64,000 nt of DNA from positions 62,001-126,000 of the forward strand of contig CAYIYH010000002.1 of NCBI GenBank assembly GCA_964367585.1, read 5' to 3'. This document shows positions 56,601 through 64,000 of this stretch, in pieces. Source of the DNA: CAYJGJ01 sp964367585. GTDB taxonomy: Bacteria > Bacillota > Clostridia > Peptostreptococcales > Anaerovoracaceae. The position numbers were made by a program, and so were the translations under genes. Within the stretch, counting starts at the first letter, position 1. Each line of letters opens with the position of its first letter. The notes beneath the pieces are model-generated. The model did no database searches. It was not told the origin of the DNA and was given only the letters and a program-made list of their open reading frames with translations.

Positions 56601-57151
56601 TATTTGACACTGAGGTTTACTCCAATACAGGTGGACAATCTTCTAAATCTACTCCAACTGCGGCTATTGCTAAATTTGCTGCATCAGGTAAAAGAACTAA
56701 GAAAAAAGACCTTGGCATGATGGCAATGAGCTATGGATATGTCTATGTTGCGCAAGTTGGAATGGGTGCCGACAAGAATCAATTTATGAAAGCATTAGTC
56801 GAAGCAGAAAGCTACAAGGGCCCATCTTTGATTATCTGTTATGCACCTTGTATTGCTCACGGTATTGACATGGGTAAAACGCAAGAAAACACAGCAAACG
56901 CTGTTAAGTGCGGATATTGGAATTTGTATAGATTTGATCCAAGAACAGAAGAAGGAAAGAATCCATTTACATTAGACAGCAAAGATCCAACTGAAAGTTT
57001 CCAAGATTTCATTTCAGCACAAGTGAGATATAATTCGCTCAAAAAAGCATTCCCTGATGTAGCGGACGAATTGTTTGCAAAAACAGAGGAAGATGCGAAG
57101 AAGCGTTTAGCTAGTTATAAGAGATTGGCTGCGGCAAATCCTGTGGAATAG
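53630..57151 (+). CDS. nifJ: pyruvate:ferredoxin (flavodoxin) oxidoreductase
   Basis: Single-chain PFOR, 1173 residues: pyruvate + CoA to acetyl-CoA + CO2 with reduction of ferredoxin. Domain order as usual: N-terminal YPITPSSTMAE pyrimidine domain, gamma domain (from about 415, CKFWGLGSDGTVGANKQ), two 4Fe-4S sites CIQCNQCSFVCP and CMGCGNCADICP, proximal-cluster Cys in CSGCGETPY, and the TPP-binding GDGWAYDIGYGG...NTGGQSSK. Central to fermentative metabolism. Carries an unusual leader (see hairpin). Confidence 0.97.
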   Translation: MAKKTKTMDGNTAASYVSYAFTDVAAIYPITPSSTMAEVVDEMAAEGTKNIFGQEVKVVEMQSEAGAAGAVHGSLAAGALTTTYTASQGLLLMIPNMYKIAGELLPGVFHVSARTLATHALSIFGDHSDVMSTRQTGFALLCSGSVQEVMDLAGVAHLTSIKTRVPFLHFFDGFRTSHEVQKIETIEYDDFAKLIDMDKVKEFRDRALNPEHPVVRGTAQNPDIFFQAREASQKFYDTLPEEVEAYMNKISEVTGRSYKLFDYVGDPNAENIIIAMGSVCETIEETIAALNSKGEKVGLVKVRLYRPWSPKHLKAVIPASVKKIAVLDRTKEPGAPGDPLFMDVKTMYFDEKNPPEIYAGRYGLGSNDTTPGQIVAVYNNLKQDTPKDKFTIGIVDDVYNSSLETVNISTEPASTIRCKFWGLGSDGTVGANKQAIKIIGDNTDMYAQGYFSYDSKKSGGITVSHLRFGKEKIQSTYLISEADLVACHNQAYVNQYDLLKGLKKGGTFVLNCIWNDEEMNDNLPASIKRYIAENDINFFAINATKVATDLGLGNRINMIMQSAFFKLSNVIPLDDAVKYLKDSIVDAYGKKGEKIVSMNQAAVDKGISDIRKVEIPATWKDAKEEPSAKKDLPEFIENILIPMSKQEGDSLPVSAFVGKEDGTFPMGTSAYEKRGVAVDVPEWKSDKCIQCNQCSFVCPHAAIRPILITDEEKAAAPAGFETVAAKGKGFEEYQYKIQVSPLDCMGCGNCADICPAKESALEMKPLDTQESEIPNWEYAMDMPIRDELMNKDSVKGSQFAKPYFEFSGACSGCGETPYMKVITQLFGDRMMIANATGCSSIWGGSAPSMPYCTDKDGRGPSWANSLFEDNAEYGLGMAVAVNQIRDKIEDSMKAIIASGADSDVVDACNAWIENKAEGKDTRKYADAVTAALEKAKVTGEAKKAVDQILQDKDFLVKKSVWTVGGDGWAYDIGYGGLDHVLASGEDINVLVFDTEVYSNTGGQSSKSTPTAAIAKFAASGKRTKKKDLGMMAMSYGYVYVAQVGMGADKNQFMKALVEAESYKGPSLIICYAPCIAHGIDMGKTQENTANAVKCGYWNLYRFDPRTEEGKNPFTLDSKDPTESFQDFISAQVRYNSLKKAFPDVADELFAKTEEDAKKRLASYKRLAAANPVE

Positions 57152-57241
57152 TGTCTCAAATATTATGTTGAGATAGCTTTACGGAATAGGATTGTCAACA
57201 GAATGGCAATGAAAATTTCATTTTAATATTAAAGTCGTAGT

Positions 57242-57273
57242 AGCTTGCGTCCTTTTTATAAAAGGGCGCAAGC
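57242..57273 (+). terminator. hairpin after nifJ
   Basis: AGCTTGCG(T)CCTTTT pairs with AAAGG(G)CGCAAGCT around a short TATA loop, about 14 bp, with only a weak T/A tract beyond. A smaller TCTCAA/TTGAGA stem follows the nifJ stop at once. Probably terminates nifJ. Confidence 0.55.
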
Positions 57274-57319
57274 TATAAATTTAAACAGATTCGAAAAGCA
57301 TATGATAAAAGGAGCTATA

Positions 57320-59281
57320 ATGATGCAGAGGCACATCACACTTGGAATAGATGCAGGCGGAACGTTTACAGATTTAGTGCTATTTGATCCAAAGACAAAA
57401 TCTGTAGTATCATCTGCAAAGACCCCTACATTTCACGATAATATGCTTAGATCACTTAGTGAGGGAATAGAACTTATTACAAAAGATATAAACATTTCCT
57501 ATATCAAATCGGTAAATCTCGCTACTACATTTGCGACAAATGCAATCGTAGAGAACAGAATGCGACCGGTAAGTCTAATTTTAATCGGTTACACGCAAAA
57601 ACAAGTACAAGAAGCAAAAAGTGAGAATAAGTTGGGAATAGGAAACACTTATGTAGTTAAGGGTGGGCATAATCAAAATGGCGATGAAATAGAGCCGCTA
57701 GATGAAGAATCTCTCCTTGAAATAATTACAATGATTCCTGACGATACCGAGGGAATTGCTGTTTCTGGTTATTTTAGCGTAAGAAACCCCGATCATGAAC
57801 TTAGAGTAATTAACATCATAAAAGAAAAGCGACCAGACTTATTTGTGACTTCGGGGCATGAGCTTACATGGGAATTAAATGCATATAAACGCGCGACTAC
57901 CGCTTCACTAAATGCAGGGTTGATTCCAATAATAATTAAACTAATAGATTCCTTGTCGGATATATTAGATGAAAAAGGAATTCATGTTCCACTGAGTATA
58001 ATAAGAGGAGATGGAACTATCGTAGCCGCTAATTGGGCAAAACTACACCCTGTGGAAATGATATTATCGGGTCCTGCCGCAAGCGCTGTAGGTGCAGGAT
58101 TTTTAGCTTCTAATGAGAATTTTGAAAAAGAATCTTGGATAGTTGATATCGGTGGCACAACAACAGATATTATCGCATTAGATGCAAATAACAAGCCTGT
58201 AATCAGTAAAGGTGGAGTAACTGTGGGATTACACAATCCACTCGTAAAAAGCATAGATATTAGAACTTTTGGGCAGGGTGGAGATAGTTTGATTAGATAT
58301 GACATAGAAGAAAACATCACAATTGGGCCTATGCGTGTAAAACCTTTGTGTGTATTAGCATGCGAATATCCTGAAACTTTGAGAAATATTAAGGCATTAT
58401 CCAAGGAGTCCAATCCAAATATTCCACTATTTATTTTGCCAGGATTAAAGCGAAAGACAGACGACAAAATAGTTTTAAAGTTAACCGAATTAGCTGAACA
58501 ATCTCCAGTGTCCCTTCGTGATATACGTAAAGAAGCTGGCTTAGAATACATTTTTTCTGATTATATAATTAAATTGTCCGAGCAGGGATATTTTGACTTG
58601 TCTGCATTTACGCCTACCGATGCAGCTCATATTTTGTGTGAATTCGAGCGATGGAATAAGGAAGCTTCGCACTTAGGCGCATGCGCATTACTTGTAAATC
58701 AAAATATATCCGCTTTTGAATTTTCTAAACGTGTTATAAAAAAGATGGCGGAAAATATAGCTCTAGAAACGTATAAAAAAAGCATAAATAGCCTAATTTT
58801 CCCGCAAAAATTCTCAAAAGACATAGAGGATTTCCTTAGGAAATCCTTAGAAAATGACCATTTACTATACGATAAACTTAATTTAGTATTAAAAGGAATA
58901 CTGATAGGGGCAGGCGCTCCTGCGTATATTTTCACGGAAAAAATTTCGGAATTACTAAACTGCAGACATAATGTCGCAAGTGAATCTAATGTTGCGGGAG
59001 CTGTAGGCGCTGCAGTGGGAACCTTTTCATATTCAGGCGTAATTACGATATCAAAATTAGAAGAAGGGCTGCACAGAGCTCATCTTCCTAGGGGCATCGT
59101 GGATTTTAGAGATTTGGAAGAGGCGGTAACTGCTTCTAAAGAAATGATCTCAGAATGGTTAGTGGAACAATCTAATTTCGCAGGAGTTTCTTCTCCATGC
59201 ATTAATATTCAAAGAAATGATATTGCGCTTCCAGGGCAGAGCCCTGTTTGGACAGAGCTAACATATTCGGTTGCAGAATAA
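57320..59281 (+). CDS. hydantoinase/oxoprolinase subunit A family protein
   Basis: 653 residues. ASKHA-like ATPase fold: GIDAGGTFTDLVLFD at the start, FATNAIVEN, and VDIGGTTTDIIALD in the middle; GQGGDS follows. Family members act with a HyuB subunit on hydantoins, 5-oxoproline or aromatic ketones, but no hyuB is adjacent. Start at 57320 with GGAG 5 bp upstream; the frame can open at 57245 but that lies inside the hairpin. Substrate unknown. Confidence 0.82.
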   Translation: MMQRHITLGIDAGGTFTDLVLFDPKTKSVVSSAKTPTFHDNMLRSLSEGIELITKDINISYIKSVNLATTFATNAIVENRMRPVSLILIGYTQKQVQEAKSENKLGIGNTYVVKGGHNQNGDEIEPLDEESLLEIITMIPDDTEGIAVSGYFSVRNPDHELRVINIIKEKRPDLFVTSGHELTWELNAYKRATTASLNAGLIPIIIKLIDSLSDILDEKGIHVPLSIIRGDGTIVAANWAKLHPVEMILSGPAASAVGAGFLASNENFEKESWIVDIGGTTTDIIALDANNKPVISKGGVTVGLHNPLVKSIDIRTFGQGGDSLIRYDIEENITIGPMRVKPLCVLACEYPETLRNIKALSKESNPNIPLFILPGLKRKTDDKIVLKLTELAEQSPVSLRDIRKEAGLEYIFSDYIIKLSEQGYFDLSAFTPTDAAHILCEFERWNKEASHLGACALLVNQNISAFEFSKRVIKKMAENIALETYKKSINSLIFPQKFSKDIEDFLRKSLENDHLLYDKLNLVLKGILIGAGAPAYIFTEKISELLNCRHNVASESNVAGAVGAAVGTFSYSGVITISKLEEGLHRAHLPRGIVDFRDLEEAVTASKEMISEWLVEQSNFAGVSSPCINIQRNDIALPGQSPVWTELTYSVAE

Positions 59282-59355
59282 ATCAAAATACAAATTTAGA
59301 AATAACATTATTCTACACTGAAAATAAATCTGTATATATCCCATGAACCAGATGT

Positions 59356-59919
59356 TTATTTGCTAACGTTTTTGTCAAATCTAAAGCACTCATGCGCGTG
59401 ATTATTCATAATTCCAACCGCTTCTAGATATGAAAAGCAAGTAACAGTGCCCATGAATTTGAAGCCTCTTTTTTTAAGATCTTTAGAAACTTTGTCGGAT
59501 AACTCGTTTTTAGTTGTTACACCGTCGAATGGCAAATAAACAACTTTATTGTCGGTGAAACTCCACAGGTAATTTGAAAAACTACCGAATTCTTTCACAA
59601 CATTTAAGTAAGATTTAGCATTTTGGATAGTTGCGAGAATCTTCGCCTTGTTTCTCACGATATCTGCATTTTGAAGCAATTCGCATATTTTCTCTTCGTT
59701 GTAATTTGCTATTTTCCCGGCGTCGAAATTATCGAAGGCTTTTCTAAACGCTTCTCGCTTTTTAAGAATTAGTAGCCATGACAATCCGCAGTGAAAGCTT
59801 TCTAAAATGAACATTTCGAAAAGATGGTGGTCATCATGTGATGCCACTCCCCATTCGTTGTCGTGATAATCGATATATATTTCTGAATTTTCTAGGTTTG
59901 GCCATTTGCATCGTTGCAT
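59356..59919 (-). CDS. tag: DNA-3-methyladenine glycosylase I
   Basis: Removes 3-methyladenine from DNA. Zinc snap residues Cys4, His19, His174 and Cys178 (MQRCKW, YHDNEWG, HAHEC) and GLSWLLILKKREAF. 187 residues, normal. Isolated gene next to rsgA. Confidence 0.95.
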   Translation of the reverse strand: MQRCKWPNLENSEIYIDYHDNEWGVASHDDHHLFEMFILESFHCGLSWLLILKKREAFRKAFDNFDAGKIANYNEEKICELLQNADIVRNKAKILATIQNAKSYLNVVKEFGSFSNYLWSFTDNKVVYLPFDGVTTKNELSDKVSKDLKKRGFKFMGTVTCFSYLEAVGIMNNHAHECFRFDKNVSK

Positions 59920-60024
59920 AGTTGGTTAGTCCTTTCTCTATAATTTTAAAAATTGTTATTTATAGTCGAAAATATAAGAAAAAAGTATGTATAGTAAATT
60001 CCTTAAAGTGAATTGTATTATACG

Positions 60025-61089
60025 CTATTTATATTTATTTTTTCTAGCTTCTTTTCCTATTTTTCTTATATTTTTCATTCCGCCGAATCGTTCCCATTTT
60101 TTCGATTCAATTTCTTTGGCGGTTAATCCCTCATAACCAACTTCTTTCATTAGTTTTACGTAATTATTGAATCTCCTTTGATCTAAGGTGCCACTTTCTA
60201 GTTCTGCAAGTATTGCACAACCATCTTCGCTAGAATGAGTACAATCAGTGAACTTACAGCTGCTTGCTAATTCTTCAATATCATCAAAGGTTGTCGAGAA
60301 ATCAATGGTCTCAGCTCCTAATTCTCGCATGCCCGGTGTGTCTATAAGAATGCAGCCAAATGAGGATAGAAACATTTCTCGTCCTGTAGTTGTATGTCTG
60401 CCCTTCCCACCTTTTCCTATTTCAGAAGTAGTAAGCGCATCTTCGTTAAGAAGAGCGTTTATAAGGGTGGATTTGCCTACGCCAGAAGAGCCGATAAACG
60501 CAATTGTCTTGCCCAGAGTTAAATACATTGATAGCTTTTCTTCTATGCTATTATCATATTTTGATAGTGAAAGTATATCAGTAAAAGGTGCATTTTTTTC
60601 GACCTCAACTATTCGACTTTCAATGTCATGGCACAAATCAGTTTTAGTTAATATTACAACAGGTGTCGCGCCGCTATCCCAAGCGATACTTAGGTAGCGC
60701 TCCAATCTACTAATATTATAGTTTTCATTTAGCGACATGCATATGAAAACGTAATCAATGTTAGAGGCAATGGGCTGTATCTGGCCTTTCGTGCTTACAG
60801 AAGTCCTAGCGAAAATGCTTTTTCTTTCTAAGATGTGATGTATTATTGCATTGCTTTTCGTATCACTAACCGTTACCATTACAAAGTCGCCGACAGTTGG
60901 AAAATTAATAAGGTCACGCGTTTCGTATCGAAATTTACCAGAAACTTCGGCATTAAACTCTCCTGTTGCTGTTATGATTACATATAATCCTTTGTGTTGT
61001 TGCGAAATTCTAGCGACAGTGTAGTCGTTATGCATTGAAGCAAGTGCTTTAAACCGTTCTGTTAAGCCGTATTTTTCGAGTATGTTCAT
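60025..61089 (-). CDS. rsgA: ribosome biogenesis GTPase RsgA
   Basis: Circularly permuted GTPase checking late 30S assembly. G4 TKTDLC precedes G1 GSSGVGKST and G3 DTPGMRE, with an N-terminal OB fold and a C-terminal zinc site SCKFTDCTHSSEDGC. 354 residues, C-terminal basic tail. Single gene; a 289-bp spacer follows upstream. Confidence 0.95.
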   Translation of the reverse strand: MNILEKYGLTERFKALASMHNDYTVARISQQHKGLYVIITATGEFNAEVSGKFRYETRDLINFPTVGDFVMVTVSDTKSNAIIHHILERKSIFARTSVSTKGQIQPIASNIDYVFICMSLNENYNISRLERYLSIAWDSGATPVVILTKTDLCHDIESRIVEVEKNAPFTDILSLSKYDNSIEEKLSMYLTLGKTIAFIGSSGVGKSTLINALLNEDALTTSEIGKGGKGRHTTTGREMFLSSFGCILIDTPGMRELGAETIDFSTTFDDIEELASSCKFTDCTHSSEDGCAILAELESGTLDQRRFNNYVKLMKEVGYEGLTAKEIESKKWERFGGMKNIRKIGKEARKNKYK

Positions 61090-61378
61090 GAGTTTCTCAT
61101 ATTCTTCAATTGTAGTGTCATTTGAACATTATAATAAAAAATGCGAATAAAGTCATTATGTATTTTGGAAATAAAGAAAAGTGCAAATGTCGAATTGTAA
61201 AAAAAAATAAAAAACTGAGAGAAATTAGTAATATTTTACAAAAGAATAGTTTGACTAATTAAAAATTTTTTATTATTTTATTATTAAGTATATGTAATCT
61301 TGCCGTATTGTGCAAGATAGAATAAACACGCTTATTATTGAGTAAAATAACGATGTCAAAAAGAAAAGAGAGGGAACT

Positions 61379-62500
61379 ATGAAAATTGAAAATTTTTTAT
61401 TGGAACACTGGCTTAATCCGAGATGTAATGGAGCAAGAGTCAATTTGGGAACAAGCTGTGTCAAGGCATTTCATCTCAGAGAATTCATCGAATTTATTGG
61501 CATGGATGCGGATAAGTTTTTGATGGATCTTGGAGATTTAGATTTGCACTACGGTGATTTCGAAGGTTCTCCAAGGTTGAAAAAAGCTATTGCTGGAATA
61601 TATAAGAATGCAAACCCGGAGTTTGTTCTAACAGTGCATGGTGGCACGGGCGCAAATAATATGGTATTCACCGAGTTGATGGAGAAAGGCGAAAATGCAG
61701 TAGTCGTAGTTCCAACATATCAACAACACTATAGCATACCTCAAAATCTCGGGTATGAAACAAGAAAACTAAATTTAAAAGTAGAAGATGATTTTTTGCC
61801 TAACATACAAGAACTTGATAAAATAGTGGATAAAAATACTAAAATTATTTCGCTTACTAATCCGAACAATCCGTCAGGAACCTATGCAAACGAAGAAAAA
61901 TTGAAACAAATAATTGAAATTGCAAGGAAAAATGATGCCTATATACTATGTGATGAAATATATAAAGGCTTGGCTGATGAGTATATGCCATCTATTATAG
62001 ACTTGTACGAAAAAGGAATCGTAACAAGCAGTATGTCAAAAGTCTACTCTATGGCAGGTACTCGAGTTGGCTGGATAGTTGTAAATGATCAAGAAACATT
62101 TGACGCAATGTTTAATAGAAGATCGTATGATACAATCTGTGGTGCTGTGTTTGACGAATACATTTCCGCATTATGTTTGGAAAATAATGATAAAGTGCTA
62201 GAGAGAAGTAGAGAGCTAGTAAATAAAAATAAAAAAATATTTATGGATTGGATAGATAACGAGCCGCACTTGCAAGCATGTGGAGAATCTTTTGGCACGA
62301 CAGCTTTAGTTAAGTTTAAATACGATATGACAGGCGAAGAATTATGTAAACGCCTTTATGAAGAAGACGGTATACTATTGTGTCATGGTGAGACTTATGA
62401 AGAGCCTAAGTGCTTCAGACTGGGATTTGGTACAGACGAACCAGAAAATGTCAAAATAAACTTAGATGAGTTGAGTAAGGCGTTAAAAAAATTCGAGTAA
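61379..62500 (+). CDS. class I/II aminotransferase
   Basis: 373-residue fold-type I PLP enzyme. Substrate Arg/Tyr region LHYGDFEGSPRL, TNPNNPSGTYA (Asn for PLP), CDEIYKGL (Asp for the ring N) and PLP Lys in SSMSKVYSMAGTRVGW. GAGAGGGA precedes the ATG. 100 bp upstream of an ornithine-cyclodeaminase-like gene in the same direction, suggesting joint amino acid metabolism. Amino-group donor and acceptor unknown. Confidence 0.88.
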   Translation: MKIENFLLEHWLNPRCNGARVNLGTSCVKAFHLREFIEFIGMDADKFLMDLGDLDLHYGDFEGSPRLKKAIAGIYKNANPEFVLTVHGGTGANNMVFTELMEKGENAVVVVPTYQQHYSIPQNLGYETRKLNLKVEDDFLPNIQELDKIVDKNTKIISLTNPNNPSGTYANEEKLKQIIEIARKNDAYILCDEIYKGLADEYMPSIIDLYEKGIVTSSMSKVYSMAGTRVGWIVVNDQETFDAMFNRRSYDTICGAVFDEYISALCLENNDKVLERSRELVNKNKKIFMDWIDNEPHLQACGESFGTTALVKFKYDMTGEELCKRLYEEDGILLCHGETYEEPKCFRLGFGTDEPENVKINLDELSKALKKFE

Positions 62501-62599
62501 ATAAATCTAAAGTCAAAACTAAATAAAGTATATGATTTAAAGGGTTAATAGTAGAATTAGAAAAATCATGTTTAACAAGGGATAGGACTCGGTGAAAAG

Positions 62600-63622
62600 A
62601 TGAAAGTAAGAATTTTGAATAGAGCGGACTTGATAAAAGTTCTAGACATTAAAGATGTAATAGAAGGAGTGAAAAATGTATACAAGTGGAAAACAGAGGG
62701 GAAAACTTCTGTTTGGCCGCATGTAATACACCATTTTGATGAAGAACCAAAAGGTGTAATGGATATTAAATCGGGATATGTAGGTGGAGATGTAAAGCTT
62801 CATGGTGCAAAAATGTTAAACACTTTTTGGGGAAACGCCAATACAGAAATTCCGATTTTCAATGGGCTGATGATGGTGTTTGATTCGACCACGGGAGCTC
62901 CGTTGTCAATGCTAGACGCTTCATATATTACAAGTATGAGAACGGGCGCGGCCGGAGCAATTGGTGTGGAAGCAATGAGTCGCAAAAATACTGAAACGCT
63001 CTTTATTTTGGGCGCAGGCAGACAGGCAAGCTTTCAATTAGCTGCAACACTTAATTTAATGCCGCAAATCAAAAAAGTATATGTATGCGATGCTATTACA
63101 CTTGAAAACGCAAGAAAGTTCGCGAAGGAAATGCCGGATTTATTGGTGAATTCTTTTGGGATTGAAAATCGTAAATATGTGGAATTTGTGCCTGTGGAAG
63201 ACATGGAAAAAGATCTGAAAGACAGCGATGCAATAATTACTATTACACCAGCACGTGAACCGGTTATTAAAGCTGAATGGCTAAAAGAAGGAGTACATCT
63301 TAGCTGTGTCGGAGCAGATATGTCGGGAAAACAAGAGATTTATGGTGAGTGCTTCATGGGGGCAAGGATAATAGCCGACGATATCGAGCAGACAATGAAG
63401 ATAGGAGAGATGGAAATCCCGTTAAAAGACGGAATAATAAAACCTAGCGATATTGCAGGTGAAATAGGAGATGTTCTGTTAGGAACAATCGATGGAAGAA
63501 AAAGTGAGCAAGAGACTACGATATTCGATGCTACAGGAATTGCTCTTCTTGATATTGCCACAGCGAAAATCGCTTATGAAAAAGCGGAAAAGCTTGGAAT
63601 CGGAACAATTATAGAGTGGTAA
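62600..63622 (+). CDS. ornithine cyclodeaminase / mu-crystallin family protein
   Basis: 340-residue NAD(P)-dependent protein. Dinucleotide motif LGAGRQASFQL and family signatures SMRTGAAGAIG and ARIIADDIEQT. Members include ornithine cyclodeaminase, alanine dehydrogenase, lysine cyclodeaminase and thiomorpholine-carboxylate reductase, so the reaction is open. Pairing with the aminotransferase upstream is the main clue. Confidence 0.88.
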   Translation: MKVRILNRADLIKVLDIKDVIEGVKNVYKWKTEGKTSVWPHVIHHFDEEPKGVMDIKSGYVGGDVKLHGAKMLNTFWGNANTEIPIFNGLMMVFDSTTGAPLSMLDASYITSMRTGAAGAIGVEAMSRKNTETLFILGAGRQASFQLAATLNLMPQIKKVYVCDAITLENARKFAKEMPDLLVNSFGIENRKYVEFVPVEDMEKDLKDSDAIITITPAREPVIKAEWLKEGVHLSCVGADMSGKQEIYGECFMGARIIADDIEQTMKIGEMEIPLKDGIIKPSDIAGEIGDVLLGTIDGRKSEQETTIFDATGIALLDIATAKIAYEKAEKLGIGTIIEW

Positions 63623-63656
63623 TTATAGAATTCGCGCAGTACATATTTTAGATAAA

Positions 63657-63697
63657 CAAAAAAAAGAGGCAAAGGGGTGGATCCTATTGCCTCTTTT
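63657..63697 (-). terminator. terminator for the GNAT gene (bidirectional)
   Basis: AAAGAGGCAA (63663-63672) pairs with TTGCCTCTTT (63687-63696); the minus strand runs into nine T. Also follows the cyclodeaminase-like gene on the plus strand. Confidence 0.8.
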
Positions 63698-63712
63698 GAT
63701 ACTTCAGCTTAG

Positions 63713-64000
63713 TTAAAATTCTATTATCATATTATTCCACTGGGCTCCACCATGATTAGACTCCGATGGGCCAAGATTTACAAAACCGAATTTTTCGTAG
63801 TATTTTATCAGATAATCTTTGCAAGCAAGTGTGCATCCTTTTCTTCCATTTGTTTTTGCATCTTCTACTAATGCGTTCATCATCATTTCGCCAATCCCTT
63901 GCCGTCTGTAATCTGGTAAAGTGTTAATGCCAAAAATCGACTGCCACATTCCGTTTTCGTCGTGATAAGTCTCGTGTTCGTACATTTCATCGGAAATGAC
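63713..64000 (-). CDS. GNAT family N-acetyltransferase (5' end outside window)
   Basis: C-terminal 95 residues or so of a GNAT fold. Acetyl-CoA loop LPDYRRQGIGEMMMNAL, then CKDYLIKYYEKFGFVNLG and HGGAQWNNMIIEF. The frame stays open to base 64000 (GTC ATT TCC GAT GAA before the first ATG at 63985), so the gene is cut by the window edge. Acceptor substrate unknown. Confidence 0.85.
   Translation of the reverse strand, partial: VISDEMYEHETYHDENGMWQSIFGINTLPDYRRQGIGEMMMNALVEDAKTNGRKGCTLACKDYLIKYYEKFGFVNLGPSESNHGGAQWNNMIIEF

Overview
This is a 64 kb chromosomal window from an AT-rich, low-GC Gram-positive anaerobe, most likely in the Clostridia. The evidence is a fused IspH-ribosomal protein S1 gene (a clostridial architecture), pyruvate:ferredoxin oxidoreductase, a lone beta-keto-acid cleavage enzyme, the diaminopimelate lysine branch, the gyrB-gyrA and dnaX-ybaB-recR orders, AGGAGG ribosome binding sites, and a PxTGD cell-wall sorting signal. 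No tRNA, rRNA, CRISPR array, transposase or prophage genes are visible. Most of the window is ordinary core genome. I cannot name the species.

Layout. 1-3.8 kb: gyrA (cut by the window edge) and gyrB, with a short leader ORF that overlaps the gyrA start. 3.9-5.2 kb: a decayed Abi_2-type gene and AT-rich DNA. 5.2-8.5 kb: a serA-like dehydrogenase and an EF-G paralogue. 8.7-15.7 kb: an accessory signalling island. It has an XRE regulator, a SARP-type response regulator and a LytS-like histidine kinase on the minus strand, divergent from a 1482-residue wall-anchored surface protein on the plus strand. The surface-protein promoter carries two 8-bp direct repeats on an 11-bp period just upstream of its -10. 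15.8-18.3 kb: a metal-efflux operon (ArsR-type regulator, separate HMA domain, P1B ATPase) with a 12-2-12 operator. 18.5-21.6 kb: a pseudouridine synthase that may be leaderless, signal peptidase I, smpB and MTA/SAH nucleosidase. 21.9-26.6 kb: a dicarboxylate symporter, a PLP desulfhydrase and lysA-dapF. 26.6-36.3 kb: a long minus-strand run: dnaX-ybaB-recR, a Na/Pi transporter, the t6A genes tsaE-tsaB-rimI-tsaD, and an ABC-F ATPase. 36.4-36.6 kb: the SRP RNA gene with an unusually long terminal helix. 36.7-45.0 kb: ispH-rpsA, rarA, an MFS transporter (plus strand) and an addB-like gene. 45.1-46.8 kb: prfB with its programmed +1 frameshift, and a YdbC/PC4-like gene. 46.8-47.3 kb: a gene-free, palindrome-rich stretch. 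47.3-52.3 kb: a murB-rapZ-yitT-dgkB group and an AI-2E-family permease. 52.7-59.3 kb (plus strand): kce, nifJ and a hydantoinase-A protein. 59.4-64 kb: tag, rsgA, an aminotransferase plus ornithine-cyclodeaminase-like pair, and a GNAT gene cut by the right edge.

The least explained items are the SARP-type system facing the adhesin, a dispersed intergenic repeat family (four copies, each downstream of a co-oriented gene), the structured 46.8-47.3 kb spacer, the SRP RNA terminal helix, and the overlapping gyrA leader ORF. All functional calls come from reading motifs by eye. No database search was run.
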